Source: SLAN01 sp964565375
GTDB lineage: Bacteria > Spirochaetota > Spirochaetia > DSM-27196 > SKKC01
Length of the DNA stretch: 12,683 bases
Assembly (NCBI GenBank): GCA_964565375.1
Contig: CAZMEV010000089.1
Location: 1 to 12,683 of the forward strand
Direction: 5' to 3'
Shown here piece after piece: positions 6,772 to 12,683 of this stretch; positions within the stretch are counted from its first letter, which is position 1, and each line of letters begins with the position of its first letter. Below the pieces are notes generated by a model. That model worked only from the letters and a program-made list of their open reading frames with translations, was not told the DNA's origin and made no database searches. Made by a program: the position numbers and the translations under genes.

Positions 6772-6969
6772 TCCACTTCCGATGTACTTACCTTTGTGTT
6801 TTATGCTGATGTTTGCACCATTCAGCCTGACGTCCGAACGATATCACGGGCCTCACCGGAAACCAAGTCACAAGCACACCTCGCCTTACTATATGAAACG
6901 CTTGACCATGCATTCGTCGCGGATGCTATTCTCCTTGAAGGGCGAAAGTTGCCCGAGGGAGATTACCCA

Positions 6970-7173
6970 ATGGCTCAACACAGGTCCGGTGACAGTGCCG
7001 ACGAGCGGATCGGCGACTTTCTGGTAAAAATCGGGGCGATGACCGACTCACAGCGAAACGAGGTTCTGCTTCGCCAGGAACAGGAACCGGATCGCATGTT
7101 CGGTGAAATTGCAATCGAACTCGGGTATATAGACGATAGCGCTGTCGACCGCTACCTGTCGCAGCGCAAATAA
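6970..7173 (+). CDS. Small protein resembling a solo GspE/MshE N-terminal (MshEN-like) domain
   Basis: ATG 6970 is preferred because GAGGGAGA (6955-6962) lies 7 bases upstream, giving 67 residues. The frame stays open back to about 6796, so a longer N-terminus cannot be excluded. The protein is two related halves: RIGDFLVKIGAMTDSQ...LLRQ (16-39) and MFGEIAIELGYIDDSA...YLSQ (46-68 in outline, ending near the C-terminus). Each has the G-x6-G spacing and terminal Gln seen in the N-terminal domain of type II secretion and type IV pilus ATPases. The MshEN version of that domain binds cyclic di-GMP. Here there is no ATPase domain, and the Arg two residues before the first Gly of the motif is shifted in the second half. 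It is divergent from ugd with a spacer of about 200 bases in which no convincing promoter was found. Confidence 0.7.
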   Translation: MAQHRSGDSADERIGDFLVKIGAMTDSQRNEVLLRQEQEPDRMFGEIAIELGYIDDSAVDRYLSQRK

Positions 7174-7275
7174 CACCGAACGGACGGGCTGCTCCGGTGC
7201 AACAGAGCCCGGCAGCCTGCCAGGTTGCTGACTAAGGCAAATTCGGCCCATCAGCCCCATCAGCAGAGAACAGTT

Positions 7276-7767
7276 ATGAGCCGCAAACGTAGTGAACACC
7301 GCAGACCGGCAGGACCGGCTGCACCGGCAGGCATCCTCGGCGTAATTGTCCTTGCCCTTATTCTCGTTCTCGCCCGTGCACCCGGTGACCTCACGGATAT
7401 GTTCGAGAGTGGACCAAACGCAGCCGACCTTTGTGACGATGCCCTCTCCTGGCAGGAGGCATGGGAAAACGCGCATGAGTTCGAAGGTGAAGTCCATGCG
7501 GTGCGAGGCCCGGTCGCTGAGGCGACGTACGTCACAGACATTGAGGGACAACCGACGTTCATAAACATTGGGGCCGAGCACCCGGAAACGCCCCGGTTCG
7601 AGGCGGTTATCTGGTACCGGAACAGAGGGGCGTTTCTCGATATTTTTCCGGAAGGCCCCGAGCACAGACTTACCGGTCGCACAGCCTGCATCGCGGGGAC
7701 TCTGAACGTTCACGAAGGCGTGCCACAGATTGAGCTCGAAGAACCCTCGCAGCTTCTCGTGGAGTAA
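7276..7767 (+). CDS. Membrane-anchored OB-fold protein
   Basis: A 163-residue protein from ATG 7276 (a GTG/TTG-type extension to 7225 is less likely). A basic N-terminus is followed by one transmembrane helix (about 19-34, GILGVIVLALILVLA), which places the rest outside the cytoplasm or in the periplasm. Residues about 58-162 resemble the OB-like domain found beside thermonuclease-type proteins: SWQEA, GEVHAVRGPV, GQPTFINIG, RFEAVIWYRNRGAF, LTGRTACIAGTL, and GVPQIELEEPSQL. These correspond to successive strands of the barrel. No nuclease active-site residues are evident. Two cysteines (53 and 138) could pair if exported. The ribosome site is weak (AGAGAA). Its stop lies only 7 bases from the stop of the convergent chemoreceptor gene. 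Confidence 0.75.
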   Translation: MSRKRSEHRRPAGPAAPAGILGVIVLALILVLARAPGDLTDMFESGPNAADLCDDALSWQEAWENAHEFEGEVHAVRGPVAEATYVTDIEGQPTFINIGAEHPETPRFEAVIWYRNRGAFLDIFPEGPEHRLTGRTACIAGTLNVHEGVPQIELEEPSQLLVE

Positions 7768-7774
7768 GCAGGCG

Positions 7775-10014
7775 TTACACGGAGCTTCCGGGAGGTCGCG
7801 AGCCGGCGTCTTCCTCGCTGTCCTTACGCTCCCCGGCGGGATCCCCGGGGTTACCCGGCTCCCCGGCGGAATCCCCGGGGTTACCCGGCTCCCCGGCGGA
7901 ATCCCCGGCGTCACCCGGCTCGCCGGNNNNNNNNNNNNNNNNNNNNNNNNNNNNNNNNNNNNNNNNNNNNNNNNNNNNNNNNNNNNNNNNNNNNNNNNNN
8001 NNNNNNNNNNNNNNNNNNNNNNNNNNTCCCCGGGGTTACCCGGCTCCCCGGCGGAATCCCCGGCGTCACCCGGCTCGCCGGCGGAATCCCCGGCGTCACC
8101 CGGCTCGCCGGTCTCCGCCTCGTCCTCATCGCTTCGACGTTCCTCGAAGGCAGCCACATCAACCGAAAAAGTGGAGACAAGCTGCTCGAGTTCATCCATC
8201 TGCTCGCGGTTTTTGACCCCGACTTCGTTCGAGTGGAGCATGTTCTCGAGTATTTCGCGGGCGCCGCGGTCGATCTCGCTGACGCCACCGACAACCTCCG
8301 TGGATACCGAGGCGGCGTCCTGCATTGCCCCCTTGATCTCTTCGGTGCGCCTGGCCATGCGCTCGGAGCTGTCGTTCAGCCGCCGGATTATTTCGCTTAC
8401 TTCCTCAGTGGAGGAGAGCACCTCTTCACTACCGCTTGAAAGCTCATCCATGCTGCCGGCGATTTCAGTCAGTGCACCGGAGAAGGCTTCGACCTCCTGC
8501 TGTATTTTCCCAAAGGTTTCCGTCGAGGTGTTACTGGTTGCCATCGCCTCATTGAACTTGCCGGTAATGGTGCGAAGGGTTCCTTCAATGCGTGAGGCGT
8601 TTTCGCTTGCGCTTTCGGCAAGTTTCCGTATCTCTTCGGCGACAACGGCAAAACCCCGCCCGGCTTCCCCGGCATGAGCGCTTTCGATCGCAGCATTCAT
8701 CGACAGCAGATGAGTCTGCTCGCTTACCGAATTAATTATTTCGATGATTTCGAGTATGTCGTCGATGTCAGCGGTAATCGACTTGAGCGTCTCGTTGGAC
8801 TCCTGCATTTTCTCAGAACCTTCGCTGACAAGCTGCGCTATCTCGGCCGATCCCTGTTTTCGCTCGCTTGTAAGCCGCGAAATATTCTGAATGCTGGCGG
8901 TCATCTCCTTAATGGCGCTCGATACCTCATCCACATTGCTTGACTCTTTCTGAATATCGGTGCTGAGCCCCTGCACTTTTTCATCGATCGATTCAATGGC
9001 TTCGGTCGATGAAGCGATACTTTTATCGAGGGTTATGAAGCGATCGCGAATGCTCTCGATATTCTTGGTAATTTCATCGAGAGCCGCTGCCGACTGCTCA
9101 CCGGAAGTGCCGAGCGTCTCCTGCAGGTCGTGCGCCTGGTGAACCGCATCGCGTACAAGCACGAAGAACTCACTTACCGAGTCGACGACCGAATTAATGT
9201 CGCGTCCAAGAAGTCCGAACTCGTCGTTACCGGACTCCGAGGAATGGACGGCGAAGTTTCGCTGTCCCATTTCGGCCATAACCTGCTGCATGTCGGTTAC
9301 CCGCTTTGTGAGACCGCGGGTAAGCCGGAACACGAACACAAGTCCGACGACGGTTATAACGCCGGCGGTAATAAGCGAAATACGCAGGTAGGTTTCCACG
9401 ATTGATGCGGCATTAGCGGAGATGAGAAGCGCGATACGGTCAAGGCGTCCTCCGAGAAACCGGCTCAAGGAAAGGCTCGCAGACTCGATATCGCGTTGGG
9501 CGTCCCGGATGGTTCGCTGCAGGCCGGGATCGACGTCATCGGCTCCGGCAATGTTCAACTGCAGCCTGAAGAGCCCATTGCGGATAACCCGGCCGGGAAG
9601 CTGAACGTCAAGCACGGCCTGCATGCTTTCGTCGGCGTTCTCGAGCAGGTCACTCGCGCCGGTATCCCAGCTTGCAATCATAGCTTCTATTTCCTGTTGT
9701 ATACGTGGCGACAGTCTGTCGACCTCCGGATTATCGCGCATCGCCGACATGGCTTCGTCGGCCCGCTCCCTGCTTTCGCGGAAATCCCTGTAGGCTGAGC
9801 TGAGCGTTTCGGATGTTACGAGCATCTCGTTCATACTTTGAATAAGCCCGTTGCTTTCACGAAGCACAACCCGGGTTGTGTCGAGCACTCGCTGAAGGTT
9901 GCGTGCGGTTGTCACCGTATTGACCAGAAGAGCAAGGCTGAGCCCGAACCCGAGGAGCAGTGCAAAAATGGAGACATTCACTTTAGTGACAAGCTTCATA
10001 TGGCTCATAATCAT
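7775..10014 (-). CDS. Methyl-accepting chemotaxis protein with repeat-encoded C-terminal tail (contains assembly gap)
   Basis: Membrane chemoreceptor that passes ligand signals to CheA/CheW. From ATG 10014 (ATG 9999, MKLVTKVNVSIFA, is an alternative) it has TM1 (about 13-33), a helical extracytoplasmic region (34-207), TM2 (208-229), a HAMP domain (230-285) and a long coiled-coil signalling domain. The hairpin tip is LLSMNAAIESAHAGEAGRGF (436-455), followed by AVVAEEIRKLAE. After residue 635 the tail is a tandem decapeptide GEPG(D/N)(A/P)GDSA. The run is broken by 100 N, which shifts the literal frame. Past the gap the same decapeptide continues in another frame and ends GERKDSEEDAGSRPPGSSV with TAA at 7777-7775, so that is taken as the real end. 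No CheR/CheB-binding pentapeptide is seen at the end. Visible length is about 711 residues plus the gap. Confidence 0.9.
7831..8111. repeat. 30-bp tandem repeat encoding a GEPGxxGDSA decapeptide
   Basis: Whole units lie at 7831-7860, 7861-7890, 7891-7920, 8046-8075 and 8076-8105. A sixth is cut by the N gap (7921-7926 and 8027-8045), and a partial unit lies at 8106-8111. Units differ at a few positions only (GAC/AAC, GCC/CCC codons). The period is ten codons, so copy-number change keeps the frame. Confidence 0.95.
7927..8026. other. Assembly gap of 100 N inside the tandem repeat
   Basis: Exactly 100 N, a conventional placeholder for unknown length. The flanking repeat phase requires the missing stretch to be 5 bases plus a whole number of 30-base units. 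Confidence 0.98.
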
Positions 10015-10124
10015 ATGCTATACGCTTAAGTTAGCCAACCATTTTCAACTCGAATAATGGGTATAAGAAATAATATATGAGGACTTCTGAGTGCTTCTGC
10101 GCACACAGCCGGCAGCTGTTGTGA

Positions 10125-10153
10125 TTGACAGTACCGCAGCACGGCAGTACGTT
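10125..10153 (+). promoter_or_regulatory. Candidate promoter for the nfeD-SPFH operon
   Basis: A perfect -35 TTGACA (10125-10130) is followed after 17 bases by TACGTT (10148-10153), a weak -10 that keeps T1, A2 and T6. It lies in the 164-bp divergent spacer between the chemoreceptor and nfeD. An AT-rich stretch at 10051-10080 could hold other promoters for either direction, but no clear pair was found. Confidence 0.35.
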
Positions 10154-10178
10154 GAAGTAACCGCCGGAGGCGCGTCGA

Positions 10179-10739
10179 ATGGGCATTATACCGTTGTACT
10201 GGATCGTTCTGGGCCTGCTTCTGATCGGGTCCGAGTTCCTGATCCCCGGATTTGTGATTTTCTTTTTCGGAGCCGGGGCAATTTTCACCGGTGCACTCTC
10301 GTGGATCATTCCCGGACTCGAGAGCAACTTCGCCGTCCAGGCTCTCATCTGGATCACGTCTTCGAGCATAAGCCTCGCCGCACTCAGGCGCTACTTCAAG
10401 CCGGTTTTTTCCGGGTCCCTGCTCTCGCGCAACGCCGAAGATCGCGCACCTATCGGCGAACACTGCACGGTCATCGAGCCGATAGACCCGGATCGTCCCG
10501 GCCGTATTCGGTATCACGGCACGAGCTGGCGCGCGGTCAGTTACGACGAAACGCTCGAACCCGGCGAAACAGTGGAAATTATGCGAAAGGAAGGGATGAC
10601 GTTCGTCGTTACCCGTTCAATTATGGAAGAGATGGAGAAGCTCGACTCGTCCGCCGAGTCCTGGGAAGGCAGTTTCGGATCGGAAACGCCGGGTCGGGAC
10701 GACGCTGAGCCGCAGTCGGGCACATCCGGTACTGCGTAA
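10179..10739 (+). CDS. NfeD-like membrane protein
   Basis: A 186-residue protein from ATG 10179, with GGAGG (10166-10170) 8 bases upstream. It has hydrophobic N-terminal segments (about 6-45: YWIVLGLLLIGSEFLIPGF and IFFFGAGAIFTGALSWII; and 52-69) and then an OB-like beta barrel (about 90-146: IGEHCTVIEPIDP, GRIRYHGTSWRAV, ETVEIMRKEGMTFVV). This is the short NfeD form that lacks the ClpP-type protease domain. Such proteins are usually encoded beside SPFH proteins and thought to work with them in membrane microdomains, as E. coli YbbK with QmcA. Here two SPFH genes follow, the first 11 bases downstream. The C-terminal 30 residues are a hydrophilic, low-complexity tail. Confidence 0.9.
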   Translation: MGIIPLYWIVLGLLLIGSEFLIPGFVIFFFGAGAIFTGALSWIIPGLESNFAVQALIWITSSSISLAALRRYFKPVFSGSLLSRNAEDRAPIGEHCTVIEPIDPDRPGRIRYHGTSWRAVSYDETLEPGETVEIMRKEGMTFVVTRSIMEEMEKLDSSAESWEGSFGSETPGRDDAEPQSGTSGTA

Positions 10740-10750
10740 GGAGCGTATAC

Positions 10751-11866
10751 ATGGAAGTCTTCGGCGCCTACGGGCTCACGATCGGCGCGATCGCGCTGGC
10801 GTTTATTCTGTTTTTCAAGCTTATTAGAATCGTCCCCGAGCAGGAGGCATGGATAGTCGAGGAATTCGGCAAGTTCAAGCGCACGCTCGGCCCGGGCTTT
10901 CATCTGGTCATTCCGCTGGTACAGCGTATTGCCTATCGGAACCACCTGAAAGAGGAAGCGGTGGATGTCGAGCCTCAGGTCTGTATAACCAAGGACAACG
11001 TCCAGGTACACGTCGACGGGGTTCTCTATCTTATGGTGGTGGATGCCGAGCGGGCGGCTTACGGAATTGATAACTACCGCTTCGCCACGGCGCAACTGGC
11101 GCAGACCACCATGCGAAGCGAGATTGGTAAAATTGATCTCGACAACTCGTTCAGTGAGCGCGACCGGATTAACGACGCGGTGGTCAAGGCGGTGGACGAA
11201 GCAAGCGACCCGTGGGGCATTAAGGTGACCCGATACGAGATTAAGGACATCACCCCTACCGATACGGTCATGCGGGCGATGGAACAGCAGGTGAAAGCCG
11301 AACGGGAGAAGCGCGCCGAGATTCTCAAGAGTGAGGGTGAACGCGAGGGCAAGGTAAACGAGTCCAAGGGTGACCGCCAGCACGCGATTAACCTCAGCGA
11401 GGGCGAGCGACAGAAGCGCATCAATGAGGCCAACGGTCGCGCCGAGGCCATCGAGATCGTGGCAACCGCCACCGCAGAGGGCATTGGAGAAGTTGCGAAG
11501 GCAATACAGCATCCGAAGGGTCGTCAGGCGATTACCATGCGCATCGCCGAACAGTTTATCGGCCAGCTCGGCGATATTCTCGAGCACTCCCACACCCAGG
11601 TGCTTCCCTACGACATAGCTCAGATAAAGGGCATACTCGACGGGGTACTCGGAAATCGCGGTGGCGCGCCGTCGGACTCCGGCGAGACAGGTCCACCCTC
11701 AGCGCGTCCGGCGGGATCGGGTCGTGCACGAGCGGGTGACCGGCCAGGAGGGCTCGGCTCGACGACGTCGGAGCAGAGTGGCGGCTTCGGCGGCCGGCCG
11801 GGCGGTGGCCAGAGTCCGAAACGCTTTTTCCCCGACATGGGATCGCACGAAGGAGGCTTGCTGTGA
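10751..11866 (+). CDS. SPFH/band 7 (stomatin/QmcA-like) membrane protein, first paralogue
   Basis: A 371-residue protein from ATG 10751, with AAGGAG (10738-10743) overlapping the nfeD stop. A single N-terminal membrane helix (about 8-24) precedes the SPFH domain (about 27-180): IVPEQEAWIVEEFGKFKRTL, GPGFHLVIPLVQRI, DNVQVHVDGVLYLMV, YRFATAQLAQTTMRSEIG and DPWGIKVTRYEIKDI. A charged coiled coil follows (about 176-245, EREKRAEILKSEGEREGK), then Ala/Glu-rich helices to about 300. Such proteins form large ring or cage assemblies on the membrane that organise microdomains and control proteases; the specific client here is unknown. The last 70 residues are a Gly/Pro/Ser/Arg-rich tail ending KRFFPDMGSHEGGLL, unusual for QmcA. 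Its stop overlaps the next gene's start (GTGA). Confidence 0.93.
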   Translation: MEVFGAYGLTIGAIALAFILFFKLIRIVPEQEAWIVEEFGKFKRTLGPGFHLVIPLVQRIAYRNHLKEEAVDVEPQVCITKDNVQVHVDGVLYLMVVDAERAAYGIDNYRFATAQLAQTTMRSEIGKIDLDNSFSERDRINDAVVKAVDEASDPWGIKVTRYEIKDITPTDTVMRAMEQQVKAEREKRAEILKSEGEREGKVNESKGDRQHAINLSEGERQKRINEANGRAEAIEIVATATAEGIGEVAKAIQHPKGRQAITMRIAEQFIGQLGDILEHSHTQVLPYDIAQIKGILDGVLGNRGGAPSDSGETGPPSARPAGSGRARAGDRPGGLGSTTSEQSGGFGGRPGGGQSPKRFFPDMGSHEGGLL

Positions 11867-12683
11867 ACTGGGCACTGTTACCATTGAACGCGCTGTGGAT
11901 TATCGTGGGAGCACTGTTCCTTACGGCAATTGTTCGAAGCATCAAAATAATACCGAACCAGACCGCAAAGGTCATCGAACGCCTCGGAAAGTACAACAAG
12001 ACCCTCGGAGCCGGAATTCACTTTCTGATTCCATTTATCGATAAGGTGCGCTACTCGCACAACCTGAAGGAACAGGCAATAGATGTCCCGACGCAGCCCT
12101 GCTTCACACAGGACAACGTGCGCATAGAGGTCGACGGCGTGCTGTACTTCCGCGTCATGGATCCGAAGAAGGCGAGTTACGGCATTACCGACTATCGCTA
12201 TGGAACCATTCAGCTCGCCCAGACGACAATGCGAAGTGTTATCGGAAAGCTCGAACTCGATAAGACCTTCGAAGAGCGGCAGAACATTAATGGCGCAATC
12301 CTGAAAAATATCGATGAGGCAACCGATCCTTGGGGTGTGCGCATTACCCGCTACGAGATTCAGAATATTAAGGTGCCCGACGAAATCCTCAACGCCATGG
12401 AAGTGCAGATGCGCAGCGAGCGGGACAAGCGGGCGCTTCTCTCCAGGAGCCTTGGTACGAAGGAGTCGTTAATTAACGCGTCCGCCGGCCAGCGCGACCA
12501 GGTGATTAACCACAGCGAAGGTGAGAAGCAGCGGCGTATAAACGAGGCTGAAGGCCGCGCCGCCGAAATCCGTGCACTCGCCCGCGCGACCGCTGCGAGC
12601 ATAAGCAAGATCGCCCAGGCTATTGAGCAGGAAGGCGGAGAAGAGGCGCTCGTTCTTCGCATAAGTGAAAGCTACATCGAGGA
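11863..12683 (+). CDS. SPFH/band 7 membrane protein, second paralogue (3'-truncated by window edge)
   Basis: Starts at GTG 11863 with AAGGAGG (11850-11856) 6 bases upstream and a 4-base GTGA overlap with the first SPFH gene. The frame stays open to the window end (273 codons visible). An N-terminal membrane helix (about 6-24: LPLNALWIIVGALFLTAIV) leads into an SPFH domain parallel to its neighbour: KIIPNQTAKVIERLGKYNKT, GAGIHFLIPFIDKV, DNVRIEVDGVLYFRV, YRYGTIQLAQTTMRSVIG, DPWGVRITRYEIQNI. The coiled-coil region then diverges (SERDKRALLSRSLGTKES). The two paralogues are clearly related but well separated, suggesting an old duplication and perhaps a hetero-oligomer, as in HflK/HflC-type pairs; that partnership is an inference. 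Confidence 0.93.
   Translation, partial: MNWALLPLNALWIIVGALFLTAIVRSIKIIPNQTAKVIERLGKYNKTLGAGIHFLIPFIDKVRYSHNLKEQAIDVPTQPCFTQDNVRIEVDGVLYFRVMDPKKASYGITDYRYGTIQLAQTTMRSVIGKLELDKTFEERQNINGAILKNIDEATDPWGVRITRYEIQNIKVPDEILNAMEVQMRSERDKRALLSRSLGTKESLINASAGQRDQVINHSEGEKQRRINEAEGRAAEIRALARATAASISKIAQAIEQEGGEEALVLRISESYIE

Noticed and set aside
6772..6969. Divergent promoters between ugd and the MshEN-like gene
   Set aside because: TTGACC (6902-6907) has a TATTCT only at 19-base spacing, and nothing convincing is visible on the - strand.
7174..7275. Possible riboswitch between the MshEN-like and OB-fold genes
   Set aside because: Only short imperfect pairings (GGCTGC/GCAGCC) and a doubled CCCATCAG are visible; no known aptamer consensus, including those for cyclic di-GMP, was recognised.
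7831..8111. CRISPR array
   Set aside because: The units abut without spacers and encode a periodic peptide in the chemoreceptor frame.
7048..10014. A single 988-codon - strand frame running through the N gap to 7048
   Set aside because: The part below the gap is the wrong frame of the same repeat (PASRVTPGIPPGS) and then reads antisense through the OB-fold and MshEN-like genes. The correct frame continues the decapeptide and stops at 7775.
10026..10517. A 163-codon - strand frame over the nfeD start
   Set aside because: It is antisense to nfeD, which has a good ribosome site, membrane helices and an operon context; the frame's protein is low-complexity and unrecognised.
10541..11593. A 350-codon - strand frame opposite the first SPFH gene
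   Set aside because: It is a shadow of the SPFH coding strand and has no independent support.

Overview
This window reads as a bacterial chromosome segment of fairly high GC content, with mostly co-oriented, tightly spaced genes and good Shine-Dalgarno sites. The gene set is a xylose catabolic cluster with a ROK-type regulator, a divergent FGGY xylulokinase, a large methyl-accepting chemotaxis protein, an amphi-Trp protein and NfeD with tandem SPFH proteins. That would fit a free-living, possibly salt-adapted spirochaete. This taxonomic guess comes from gene style only and is of low to moderate confidence.

Left part (1-4574, + strand): the 3' two thirds of xylA (xylose isomerase, all metal ligands of the visible part intact), then a small secreted acidic protein that resembles an FMN-binding domain but has lost the flavinylation motif. 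A roughly 300-bp intergenic stretch full of hairpins follows and ends in a clear rho-independent terminator. Next come a ROK repressor (XylR-like) and a xylulokinase (xylB) joined by an ATGA overlap. XylA and XylB together convert xylose to xylulose 5-phosphate, and the ROK protein probably senses xylose.

Middle (4547-6771, - strand): a three-gene operon of UDP-glucose 6-dehydrogenase, a VTT/TVP38-type membrane protein and a small amphi-Trp protein. Its last gene overlaps the 3' end of xylB tail to tail by 28 bp.

Right part: two small + strand genes, a free-standing domain resembling the GspE/MshE N-terminal domain and a membrane-anchored OB-fold protein. The latter converges on a - strand chemoreceptor gene (7775-10014). 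The receptor's C-terminal tail is encoded by a 30-bp tandem repeat interrupted by a 100-N assembly gap. The repeat phase shows that the true gap must be 5+30n bases, which restores one continuous reading frame ending at 7775. Finally, an nfeD-SPFH-SPFH operon (10179 to the window end) encodes a membrane-microdomain (flotillin/stomatin-like) system; the second SPFH gene runs off the end.

No rRNA, tRNA, CRISPR array or insertion sequence was recognised. Best candidates for a second look are the degenerate FMN-binding-like protein, the hairpin-rich region after it, the repeat-encoded chemoreceptor tail and the solo MshEN-like protein.
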